Shown here: positions 7,761 to 15,118 of the stretch, piece by piece
How positions within the stretch are numbered: the first letter of the stretch is position 1
Layout of the letters: every line of letters starts with the position of its first letter
DNA from: DASRZM01 sp035686365
GTDB taxonomy: Bacteria > Pseudomonadota > Gammaproteobacteria > Xanthomonadales > Xanthomonadaceae
Direction: 5' to 3'
DNA: 40,177 nt
Assembly (NCBI GenBank): GCA_035686365.1
Contig: DASRZM010000034.1
Span: forward strand, 1-40,177
Notes under the pieces: model-generated
What the model saw: only the letters and a program-made list of their open reading frames with translations
Told to the model about the DNA's origin: nothing
Databases searched by the model: none
Translations under genes and position numbers: made by a program

Positions 7761-8528
7761 TCAGCGCCGCCGGCGGCGCGATTTGGGCCTGGGCTTGGCC
7801 TTGATGTAGATGTTGGCGTGGCGCGAGCCTTCCTCCGAGCGGCGCTCGTCGATGTCGAAGGCGCCCGTGGTGCGCACCAGCTCTCCCAGCTTCTGGAATC
7901 CGTAGTTGCGCGCGTCGAAGGACGAATGCTGGTTGGAGATGCGCTGGCCGACCACGCCGAGGTTGGCCCAGCCATCCTCGTCCTCCACCGCGGTGACCGC
8001 ATCGCGCAGCAGGGTGATCAGCTCGGCGTTGTCCTTGACCTCGGACTTGCCCTTGGCGGGCGCGGCGTCGGCCTCGTCCGGCGTGGGGGCGCGCAGGATC
8101 TCGTTGTAGGTGAAGCGGTCGCAGGCGGCCACGAAGGAGTCGGGCGTGCGGCGTTCGCCGAAGCCGTAGACCGTCAGGCCGGCTTCGCGGATGCGCGAGG
8201 CCAGCCGGGTGAAGTCGCTGTCGCTGGAGACCAGGCAGAAGCCGTCGAAGCGGTTGGAGTACAGCAGGTCCATGGCGTCGATGATCATCGCGGTGTCGGT
8301 GGCGTTCTTTCCGCGTGTGTATCCGAACTGCTGGATCGGCTGGATCGCGTGGCTGAGCAGCATCTTCTTCCAGCCGGCCAGGTTGGGGCTGGTCCAGTCC
8401 CCGTAGATGCGCTTGACGCTGGCCACGCCGTACTTGGCGATCTCGGCCAGCAGGCCATCGAGGATCGCCGGCGTGGTGTTGTCGGCGTCGATCAGGACGG
8501 CGAGGGTCTTCTGTGGCTGGTCGGGCAT
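7761..8528 (-). CDS. NYN domain protein with C-terminal LOTUS/OST-HTH domain
   Basis: A 255-residue putative RNase. The NYN (PIN-like) domain fills residues 8-145: acidic active-site candidates are Asp14 and Asp16 in VLIDADNT, Asp78 in GKNATDTAMIID, and Asp103/Asp105 in VSSDSDF. A linker (DEADAAPAKGKSE) leads to a winged-helix OST-HTH/LOTUS domain at about 170-245 (GWANLGVVGQRI, NYGFQKLGELV), which binds RNA in other proteins. The C-terminus is basic (KPRPKSRRRRR). The likely role is RNA cleavage or processing; targets are unknown. Start MPDQPQKTLAVLID is the normal family start. Confidence 0.9.
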   Translation of the reverse strand: MPDQPQKTLAVLIDADNTTPAILDGLLAEIAKYGVASVKRIYGDWTSPNLAGWKKMLLSHAIQPIQQFGYTRGKNATDTAMIIDAMDLLYSNRFDGFCLVSSDSDFTRLASRIREAGLTVYGFGERRTPDSFVAACDRFTYNEILRAPTPDEADAAPAKGKSEVKDNAELITLLRDAVTAVEDEDGWANLGVVGQRISNQHSSFDARNYGFQKLGELVRTTGAFDIDERRSEEGSRHANIYIKAKPRPKSRRRRR

Positions 8529-8611
8529 GCTGTGGGACCTGGTGGAGGAGGGCACTAGCGTAGCAGCGCGGGCCTGGCGTGGTCGCTCAGTTGCGGCGCC
8601 GCGGCGATGGC

Positions 8612-8784
8612 GGTCGCGGGCAACGCCCGCTCCTACAGGCGACCGGGGAGGCCGACCGAAGCGCTGTAGGAGCGGCCGTTGGCCGCGATCGGTGCGCCTG
8701 GTGGTCGCGGGCAACGCCCGCTCCTACAGGCGACCATGGCGCCGATCGAAGCGCTGTAGGAGCGGCCGTTGGCCGCGATCGGTG
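8612..8784. repeat. Tandemly duplicated pair of palindromic REP-like elements
   Basis: Two copies, about 90 bases apart, of a pair of inverted elements. Each copy holds ggtcgcgggcaacgcccg... (8612-8644 and 8703-8735), followed by an element with core gtaggagcggccgttggccg (within 8661-8694 and 8751-8784). Each element folds into a short hairpin, and the two members of a pair face in opposite directions. They fill the space between the NYN gene and the rhomboid gene. This style of REP palindrome is abundant in Xanthomonadaceae-like genomes. Confidence 0.85.
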
Positions 8785-8796
8785 TGCCCCGGGCGC

Positions 8797-9408
8797 TCAG
8801 GGCCCGAAGCGCGGCTGCGAAAGCTCGCCCAGGAAGTGGCCGACCACGCGCGGCTCCATGGCGATCAGGAACAGCACGCCGTAGGCGGCGCCCCACAGGT
8901 GGGCGCTGTGGTTGATGTTGTCGCGCCGGGCATGCTCGGCCCAGATCGTGTAGCCCACGTAGATGGCGGCGAAGACGATCGCCGGCATCGGCACGAAGAA
9001 CACCAGGAGCATCGACCACGGGTCCACCAGGATGTAGGCGAACAGCACCGCCGATACCGCGCCGGAGGCGCCCAGGCTGCGGTAGTTCGGATCGTTGCGG
9101 TGACGCAGATAGCTGGGCAGGATCGAGAAGGGCAGGGCGAAAAGGTAGAAGCCGAGGAACCCCAGCGGCCCGAGCCGGGCCTCGATGAGCCGCGCCATCG
9201 CGCCACCGAAGAAGTACAGCGTGATCATGTTGAACAGCAGGTGCTGCCAGTCCGCGTGCACGAAGCCGTAGCTGAACATGCGCCAGTACTCGCGTCCGCG
9301 CGAGACCGCCGGCGGCCACATCAGCAGTTGTCCGAGCAGGCGCGGATGGCTGAAGGCGTACCAGGACACCAGCGCGGTGATGCCGATCAGGGCGTAGGTG
9401 ACGATCAT
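8797..9408 (-). CDS. Rhomboid family intramembrane serine protease
   Basis: A 203-residue protein with six hydrophobic segments, the minimal bacterial rhomboid core. The catalytic serine is Ser115 in SLGASGAVSA and the catalytic histidine is His170 in NHSAHLWGAAYG; the helix-2 motif HADWQHLLFNM supplies the oxyanion-side His and Asn (His56, Asn60). It cleaves transmembrane substrates in the inner membrane; substrates are unknown. The ATG at 9408 leads directly into the first membrane segment. It is flanked on both sides by palindromic repeats. Confidence 0.93.
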   Translation of the reverse strand: MIVTYALIGITALVSWYAFSHPRLLGQLLMWPPAVSRGREYWRMFSYGFVHADWQHLLFNMITLYFFGGAMARLIEARLGPLGFLGFYLFALPFSILPSYLRHRNDPNYRSLGASGAVSAVLFAYILVDPWSMLLVFFVPMPAIVFAAIYVGYTIWAEHARRDNINHSAHLWGAAYGVLFLIAMEPRVVGHFLGELSQPRFGP

Positions 9409-9521
9409 GCAGGGGTTCGTGGGCCGAGCAGGCCGCTCATCCTAGCCGAACGAGGTGGCCGCAATCGGACCTCCGTGCCATTGCATCGATGCCACATCCG
9501 CTCCGAAGGCCGGTCCGCGAG

Positions 9522-9613
9522 GCGGGGACGGTTTCCGGGGCCGCCGCAAGTACATCCCTGTAGGCTGCGGACGCGCCATCCCTGGCGCGTACGCCCCCGG
9601 AAACCGTCCCCGC
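9522..9613. repeat. Long structured inverted repeat with two internal hairpins
   Basis: Perfect 19-base arms (9522-9540 and 9595-9613, beginning gcggggacggtttcc) enclose two smaller hairpins, one built on acatccctgt and one on gcgccatccctggcgc, each with a TCCC loop, giving a three-way-junction fold. It lies in the 340-base gap between the FMN reductase and rhomboid genes. A related element closes the window at 40082-40177. Confidence 0.8.
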
Positions 9614-9653
9614 CCCGCGGTCCTCACGCTTCCGTTCCGTGTCGTCGTCGCCC

Positions 9654-9734
9654 TGTAGGAGCCGGCGTTGCCGGCGATCCGCAGTGCGACACCGCCCCAC
9701 AAGGCGCGTGGGAGCGGCCCATGGCCGCGATCGG
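9654..9734. repeat. Two REP-like palindromes
   Basis: Two short elements of the same family as those at 8.6 kb: tgtaggagccggcgttgccg at 9654 (hairpin to about 9680) and gtgggagcggcccatggccg at 9709 (to about 9734). They fill the rest of the gap just downstream of the FMN reductase gene. Confidence 0.75.
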
Positions 9735-9748
9735 CACAGCGCCGGGCC

Positions 9749-10324
9749 TCAGGCTTTCGCTTCGGCCCCCGCACTTCGAGCGTGCGTGAACTCCACCAGG
9801 GCCTCGACCAGTTCGGCGATCTTGCGGCGGGTCTTGTCGTGGGTCAGCCTGCCGGCCTCGTCGAAGCGCTCGGCGGCATTGCCGATCATCACCTCGGGCC
9901 GGTTCAGCAGCTGCAGGTTCAGGAACACCGCGCACTGGCGCAGGTGGTACTGGGCGCGAGAGGTGCCCAGGTTGCCGATCGAGGCGCCCATGATCGCGGC
10001 GCACTTGCCCTCGAATGCGCTCTCGCCGTAGGGACGCGACGCCCAGTCGATCGCGTTCTTGAGCACGCCCGGGATCGAATAGTTGTATTCGGGGGTGACG
10101 ATCAGCAGCGCGTCGGCCCCTGCGATGGCCTGCTTGAATCGGGTCACGACCTGCGGCGGTCGCTGTTCCTCGTCCTCGTTGAAGCCGGGGAAGCCGTCCA
10201 GGTCGAAGGTGTCGATCTGAATGCCCTCGGGCGCCAGCTCGACCGCCGTGCGCAGGGCGGCGCGATTGTACGAGCCTTTGCGCAGGCTGCCGGCAAAGCC
10301 CAGGATGCGGAAGCTCTCGCTCAT
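9749..10324 (-). CDS. NADPH-dependent FMN reductase (ChrR/YieF-like)
   Basis: A 191-residue flavodoxin-fold reductase. The phosphate-binding loop GFAGSLRKGSYNRA lies at residues 9-22, and the FMN-contacting segment TPEYNYSIPGVLKNAIDW at about 77-94; both are hallmarks of the chromate/quinone reductase family, which reduces quinones or metal oxyanions by two electrons to limit oxidative stress. Length fits the family. The start MSESFRILGF is favoured because strand 1 begins at once. A 45-base palindrome separates it from the DoxX gene upstream. Confidence 0.9.
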   Translation of the reverse strand: MSESFRILGFAGSLRKGSYNRAALRTAVELAPEGIQIDTFDLDGFPGFNEDEEQRPPQVVTRFKQAIAGADALLIVTPEYNYSIPGVLKNAIDWASRPYGESAFEGKCAAIMGASIGNLGTSRAQYHLRQCAVFLNLQLLNRPEVMIGNAAERFDEAGRLTHDKTRRKIAELVEALVEFTHARSAGAEAKA

Positions 10325-10452
10325 GACCGGTCTCCGTGACAGTGCAATCCAGACACTGTCCGCCGGACCACCTGAAGAGCGCGTGGTCGCCCCGCAATTG
10401 CCCCACGCCACAGGGGCCCCGCCGAGGCGGTCTCTGTGGAAGCCGGCCCTGT

Positions 10453-10497
10453 GGGAGTGGCCCCGGTGGGAACCGGCTCCCACCGGGGCCGGCTCCC
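10453..10497 (-). terminator. Strong GC hairpin downstream of the DoxX gene
   Basis: Thirteen-base arms (10459-10471 and 10478-10490) around a six-base loop are extended by outer gggag (10453-10457) and ctccc (10493-10497). The hairpin starts 14 bases past the DoxX stop codon, so it may end that transcript or protect its 3' end. There is no T-run; it also resembles the REP palindromes nearby. Confidence 0.55.
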
Positions 10498-10510
10498 AAG
10501 GGGTGGAGTG

Positions 10511-10906
10511 CTACTTGGTGTTCAGGCCGATGCGGCCGGGCCCGGTCAGCACCAGCGCGATGGCCGTGAACAGGAACATGGCCTGCAGTTCGATCGCCCA
10601 GCCGCCGTTGGGACCGAGCAGCATGACCTCGCCGGCATGCGCCAGCGCGATCGCCACGATCATGTTCAGCGCGATCAGCGCCGCGCCGATGCGTGCATAG
10701 AAACCCACGATCAGCAGCAGCGGTCCGAGCACTTCGCCCAGGTAGACGGCATACGCGAAAAAGCCCGGCAGTCCCGCGCCCTCGAGCATGCCCTGGATGC
10801 CGTCGATGCCGCCGCGCAGCTTGGCGATGCCATGCAGCAGGATCAGGATGCCGAGGGTGAGCCGGAGGATCAGTTTGCCGATGTCCTCGGCCTTGTCCTG
10901 GTTCAT
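10511..10906 (-). CDS. DoxX family membrane protein
   Basis: A 131-residue protein with four hydrophobic helices. The DoxX signature is visible: GKLILRLTLGILILLHGIAK, then YLGEVLGPLLLIVGFYARIGA and the final membrane helix ending GPGRIGLN. DoxX-type proteins are inner-membrane subunits linked to quinone or thiol redox chemistry, but for most members the reaction is unknown. It lies upstream of the FMN reductase gene on the same strand with 186 bases between, so the two are not obviously one operon. Confidence 0.88.
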   Translation of the reverse strand: MNQDKAEDIGKLILRLTLGILILLHGIAKLRGGIDGIQGMLEGAGLPGFFAYAVYLGEVLGPLLLIVGFYARIGAALIALNMIVAIALAHAGEVMLLGPNGGWAIELQAMFLFTAIALVLTGPGRIGLNTK

Positions 10907-11111
10907 GGCGCTCTCTCCGCGTCGGGGTGGCCGGGCCGATCATAGCCGAGCCTTGCCCGGAGTCCAGCAGGGCCGTCGCTGGCGCTTTGTGCAGGCAGTA
11001 CGTGCAATACGGAGCGCTGGGCGGAACGCTCGGCGATGGACGCAAGCCCGGCCGGAGGCAGCGCGTGGAGCCGAACCTGCGATGGGTCGCGGTGGGTCCG
11101 CGGCGCGCAGC

Positions 11112-11726
11112 TCAGCCTTCGTGCGGACCCAGCAGCGGCGCCAGCGCCGGCCACACGTGCTCCAGCAGCCGCTGCTGCGCCGTGGCATTGGGGTGCACGT
11201 TGTCGGCCATGAAGGCGGCGCGCTCGGTGGCGATGGGCTCGAGCAGGAAGGGCAAAAGGGCGGTGCCGTAACGCTGCGCCAGATCGAAGTACATGGCGTG
11301 GAAGGCATCGGCATACTCGGGCCCGTAATTGGGCGGAATGCGGATGCCGATCAGCAGCACGCGTGCGCCGGCCGACTGCACGCGCTCGATCATGGTGGCG
11401 AGGTTGGCGCGCGCCTGCTCCAGCGGCAGGCCGCGCAGGCCGTCGTTGGCACCGAGCTGGATCGCGACCACGTCCGGCGCGTGGCGCCGCAATTCGCCGG
11501 CGATGCGGGTGGCGCCGCCGGCCGTGGTTTCGCCGCTGACGCTGGCGTTGACCACGCTCCAGCCCGATTGCCGCTCGTCCAGGCGCTCGGCGAGCAGGTT
11601 CACCCAGCCCTGCTCGGCCGTCAGGCCATACGCGGCCGACAGCGAATCGCCCATCACCAGCAGCGTGCGGGCGCCCGCCGGTGCGGCCAGGAGCATGACC
11701 AGCAGCACGCCCGCCAGCAGCCGCAT
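11112..11726 (-). CDS. tesA: SGNH-hydrolase arylesterase / acyl-CoA thioesterase TesA
   Basis: A 204-residue periplasmic GDSL hydrolase. After the signal peptide (MRLLAGVLLVMLLAAPAGA) come block I with catalytic Ser28 (VMGDSLSAAYG), Gly65 (SVSGETTAGG), Asn94 (LGANDGLRG) and the Asp175-x-x-His178 pair (ADNVHPN). This is the TesA family, which hydrolyses acyl thioesters, lysophospholipids and aryl esters. As in E. coli, it is divergent from an ABC ATPase/permease pair of the YbbA/YbbP type, which supports the name. The start at 11726 gives a clean signal peptide; upstream in-frame ATGs do not. Confidence 0.92.
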   Translation of the reverse strand: MRLLAGVLLVMLLAAPAGARTLLVMGDSLSAAYGLTAEQGWVNLLAERLDERQSGWSVVNASVSGETTAGGATRIAGELRRHAPDVVAIQLGANDGLRGLPLEQARANLATMIERVQSAGARVLLIGIRIPPNYGPEYADAFHAMYFDLAQRYGTALLPFLLEPIATERAAFMADNVHPNATAQQRLLEHVWPALAPLLGPHEG

Positions 11727-11866
11727 CACTTTAAGCTCAAGTGCGGCGGGCTTGCGAATGTGGCGCCCCGGCCGCATCTGGAAAGCTTCCATGTGCTTCA
11801 GTTTCCGTTTTCGACCGCGCCCGACGGCGCCAGGGAGTCCAGCGCGTGCATGGTATCGCCGAGCCG

Positions 11867-12568
11867 ATGAATTCTTCCGAACCCGCAGGGCAGCTCGCAA
11901 CGCCCGCCGTGGAAGCCGCCGGCCTGGGCAAGCGCGTGCCGCTGCCAGGCGGCGAGCTGACCATCCTGGCCGACATCGACCTGGCGATCGCAGCGGGCGA
12001 GGCGGTGGCCGTGGTCGGCGCCTCGGGCTCGGGCAAATCCACGCTGCTGTCGTTGCTGGCGGGCCTGGACACGCCCAGTAGCGGTGAGGTGCGGATCGCC
12101 GGCACTGCCCTGTCGCAGCTGGACGAGGACGGCCGTGCGCAGCTGCGCGGCGAACGTGTCGGCTTCGTGTTCCAGGCCTTCCAGTTGCTGCCGTCCCTGA
12201 CGGCGCTCGAGAACGTGATGCTGCCGCTGGAACTGGCCGGGGTGCGCGACGCCGAGGCGCGCGCCCGCGGCATCCTGCAGCGGGTGGGGCTGGACCAGCG
12301 GCTCGGCCACTACCCGCGGCAGCTTTCGGGGGGCGAGCAGCAACGCGTCGCGCTCGGGCGCGCATTCGTCACCCGGCCGCAGGTGCTGTTCGCCGACGAA
12401 CCGACCGGCAACCTGGACACCGTCACCGGCGAGGCCGTCATCGAACTGCTGTTCGAGCTCAACGCACAGGCCGGCACCACGCTGGTGCTGGTGACCCATG
12501 ACGAGCACCTGGCGCGCCGCTGCACACGCACGCTGCGACTGGACGCGGGCCGGCTGGTGGGCCCATGA
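11867..12568 (+). CDS. ABC transporter ATP-binding protein (YbbA/LolD-like)
   Basis: A 233-residue ATPase: Walker A GASGSGKST (51-59), Q-loop FVFQAFQLLPS, signature LSGGEQQR (153-160), Walker B VLFADEP with the following TGNLD, and switch His211. The MacB/LolD-type motif set (VFQ-F-LLP-L-A-EN) indicates a mechanotransmission-type ABC system rather than an importer. Its stop overlaps the permease start by four bases (ATGA), so the two are translationally coupled. In E. coli the equivalent ybbA-ybbP pair also lies divergent to tesA; the function there is unclear, with export of toxic or lipid-like molecules suggested. Confidence 0.92.
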   Translation: MNSSEPAGQLATPAVEAAGLGKRVPLPGGELTILADIDLAIAAGEAVAVVGASGSGKSTLLSLLAGLDTPSSGEVRIAGTALSQLDEDGRAQLRGERVGFVFQAFQLLPSLTALENVMLPLELAGVRDAEARARGILQRVGLDQRLGHYPRQLSGGEQQRVALGRAFVTRPQVLFADEPTGNLDTVTGEAVIELLFELNAQAGTTLVLVTHDEHLARRCTRTLRLDAGRLVGP

Positions 12569-15063
12569 CCGCGCCGCTGCGGCTGGCCTGGCGCTTCCTG
12601 CGGCGCGACCTCGCCGCCGGCGAGGTGCGGGTGCTGATCGCGGCGCTGGTGCTGGCGGTCACCGCGGTGACGACGATCGGTTTCGTCACCGATCGCGCCG
12701 AGCGCGCGCTGGCGCTGGAGGCCAACCGCCTGCTCGGCGGCGACGCCGTGCTGCGCGCCGACGAGCCCATCGCGGACCCGCCGCGGGAACTGGCCGCACG
12801 GCTCGGCCTGCGACAGGCCGAGACGCTGGCCTTCCCCAGCATGGTGCGCGCCGGCGAGGCGCTCAAGCTCGCCGAGATCCGCGCGCTGGGCGAAGGCTAC
12901 CCGCTGCACGGCGCCTACGCGCTGCTGCGCGAGCCCACCGGGGAACCGTACCGGGCCCGGGACGTGCCCGGGCCGGGCTCGCTGTGGCTCTCGCGCGCCG
13001 GTGCGCAGGCGCTGGGCGTGGGCGTGGGCGATACCCTCAAGGTCGGCGCGCGCGAGTTCGCGGTGGCCGCGCTGGTGGCGCAGGAACCGGACAACGCGCT
13101 CGACTACTTCAATGTCGCCCCGCGGGTGTTCCTGCGGCGATCGGACGTCGAATCGACCGGACTGCTGCAGGAAGGCAGCCGCGTTGGGTACCGGCTTGCG
13201 GTCGCCGGCGAGGGCGGTGCCGTGCAGGTATGGGCCGACGCGGTGCGCGACGCGCTCGAGCGCGGCCAGCGGCTGGAGACCATCCAGGACGCGCGGCCGG
13301 AACTGCGCAACGCGCTCGAGCGGGCAGACCGTTTTCTCGGGCTGGCCGCGCTGGTTTCGGTCGTGCTGGCGGCGGTGGCCGTGGCGCTGGCGGCGCGCCG
13401 CCACGCCGCACGCCACCTGGACGCCTGCGCCGTGCTGCGCTGCCTGGGCGCGAGCCAGCGCACGATCCTGACCATCCATGCCGGGGAACTGGTGCTGCTC
13501 GGTGCCCTGGGCAGTGCGCTGGGCGTGGCCGCCGGCCATGCGATCCAGGCCGCCCTGGCGTACTGGCTCGCCGACCTGATGAAGCTGTCGATCCCCGGTG
13601 CCGGCGCGTTGCCCGCCTTGCAGGGCCTGGCGGTGGGCCTGGTGGTGCTGATCGCGTTTGCGCTGCCACCGGTGCTGGCGTTGCGGCGCGTGCCAGCGCT
13701 GCGCGTCTTGCGGCGCGAACTGGGCGAGGTATCGCCGGGTGCGGTGCTGGTGGCAGGCGCCGGCACCGCCGGCGTGGTCGCGCTGCTGTGGTGGAAGGCG
13801 GGCTCGGCGACCCTTGCCCTGGCCGTGCTGGCGGGCATTGCCGCGACGCTCGCGGTCCTGGGCCTGCTCGGGTTCGGCCTGATCGCGCTGCTGCGGTCCG
13901 TGCGCACGCGCCTGTCGGGACCGTGGCGCTTCGGCCTGGCCAACGTCGGTCGCCGACCGGCGGCCTCGGTCGCGCAGATCGCCGCACTGGGTCTGGGACT
14001 GATGGCGATCCTGCTGCTGACCCTGGTGCGCACGGACCTGCTCGAGCGCTGGCGCGCCTCGCTTCCGGCCGATGCGCCCAACCGCTTCATCATCAATGTG
14101 CAGCCCGACCAGGTCGAGGGCGTGCGCGAGGTCCTGGCTTCCAGCGGCGTCTCCGATCCGGTGCTGTATCCGATGATCCGCGGGCGCCTGATCGAGGTGA
14201 ACGGCGAGCCGGTGCGCGGTGCCGACTACGGCGAGCGCGGCGACCGGGCGCGGCGGCTGGCCGAGCGCGAGTTCAACCTGTCGTGGACGGCCGACCTGCG
14301 CGGGACCGACAACCGCATCGTGGCCGGCAGGTTCTGGTCGCCGCAGGCGCGCGGCAGCGCCGAGGTTTCGGTCGAGCGCGGCATCGCCGAGGCGCTGGGC
14401 TGGGCCGTGGGCGACCGCGTGGCTTTCGACATCGCCGGACGGCGCTTCGATGCCGAGGTCACCAGCCTGCGCGAGGTCGAGTGGGAGAGTTTCCGGCCCA
14501 ACTTCTTCGTGGTGGCACCGCCGGGGACGCTGGAGGACTACGCCGCGAGCTGGATCACGGCCGTGCGCGGCGATGCCGGCCTCACCGCCGCGCTGGTGCA
14601 GCGCTTTCCCAATGTCACCGTGATCGACGTCGACGCCATCATCGACCAGGTGCGTGCGATCGGCGACCGCGTCGCCCTGGCGATCGAGTACGTCTTCTAC
14701 TTCACGCTGGTCGCCGGGCTGCTGGTGCTGGTGGCGGCGGTGACCGCGACCCAGGACGAGCGCCTGCTCGAGGGCGGCGTGATGCGGGTGCTCGGGGCCA
14801 GCACGCTGCAACTGCGGCTGGCGCATGCCTCGGAGTTCGCCGCGATCGGCCTGCTGGCCGGGCTGACCGCGGCGATCGCCGCAGCGGTGCTCTCGGGCGT
14901 GATCGCCACGCAGGTGTTCGACCTGCGCTGGCAGCCGGACTGGCGGCTGGCACTGGTCGGCGGCGGCATCGGGCTGGTGGCGGTGACACTGGTGGGGTTG
15001 ACCGCCACGCACCGCGTCGTCGCCGCGCCGCCGTCCACTACCTTGCGGGCGTTGCAGGGTTGA
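12565..15063 (+). CDS. FtsX-like ABC permease (YbbP-type)
   Basis: An 832-residue inner-membrane permease, the membrane partner of the preceding ATPase. It begins with a cytoplasmic amphipathic stretch (LAWRFLRRDLAAGEVRVL) and a first membrane helix, then a periplasmic domain, an FtsX core at about 260-380 (LVSVVLAAVAVALAARRHA, LRRVPALRVLRRELG), a second group of helices at about 385-500, a second periplasmic domain, and a C-terminal FtsX core at about 710-825 (MRVLGASTLQLRLAHASE). This duplicated layout and length match YbbP. It may move or extract a lipid or hydrophobic compound; the substrate is unknown. Confidence 0.92.
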   Translation: MTAPLRLAWRFLRRDLAAGEVRVLIAALVLAVTAVTTIGFVTDRAERALALEANRLLGGDAVLRADEPIADPPRELAARLGLRQAETLAFPSMVRAGEALKLAEIRALGEGYPLHGAYALLREPTGEPYRARDVPGPGSLWLSRAGAQALGVGVGDTLKVGAREFAVAALVAQEPDNALDYFNVAPRVFLRRSDVESTGLLQEGSRVGYRLAVAGEGGAVQVWADAVRDALERGQRLETIQDARPELRNALERADRFLGLAALVSVVLAAVAVALAARRHAARHLDACAVLRCLGASQRTILTIHAGELVLLGALGSALGVAAGHAIQAALAYWLADLMKLSIPGAGALPALQGLAVGLVVLIAFALPPVLALRRVPALRVLRRELGEVSPGAVLVAGAGTAGVVALLWWKAGSATLALAVLAGIAATLAVLGLLGFGLIALLRSVRTRLSGPWRFGLANVGRRPAASVAQIAALGLGLMAILLLTLVRTDLLERWRASLPADAPNRFIINVQPDQVEGVREVLASSGVSDPVLYPMIRGRLIEVNGEPVRGADYGERGDRARRLAEREFNLSWTADLRGTDNRIVAGRFWSPQARGSAEVSVERGIAEALGWAVGDRVAFDIAGRRFDAEVTSLREVEWESFRPNFFVVAPPGTLEDYAASWITAVRGDAGLTAALVQRFPNVTVIDVDAIIDQVRAIGDRVALAIEYVFYFTLVAGLLVLVAAVTATQDERLLEGGVMRVLGASTLQLRLAHASEFAAIGLLAGLTAAIAAAVLSGVIATQVFDLRWQPDWRLALVGGGIGLVAVTLVGLTATHRVVAAPPSTTLRALQG

Positions 15064-15118
15064 TCGGGGGTGGGTCCAGTGGCGGTGCGAGGCGCGCGCC
15101 GCCGTCCACCCTGCACGC

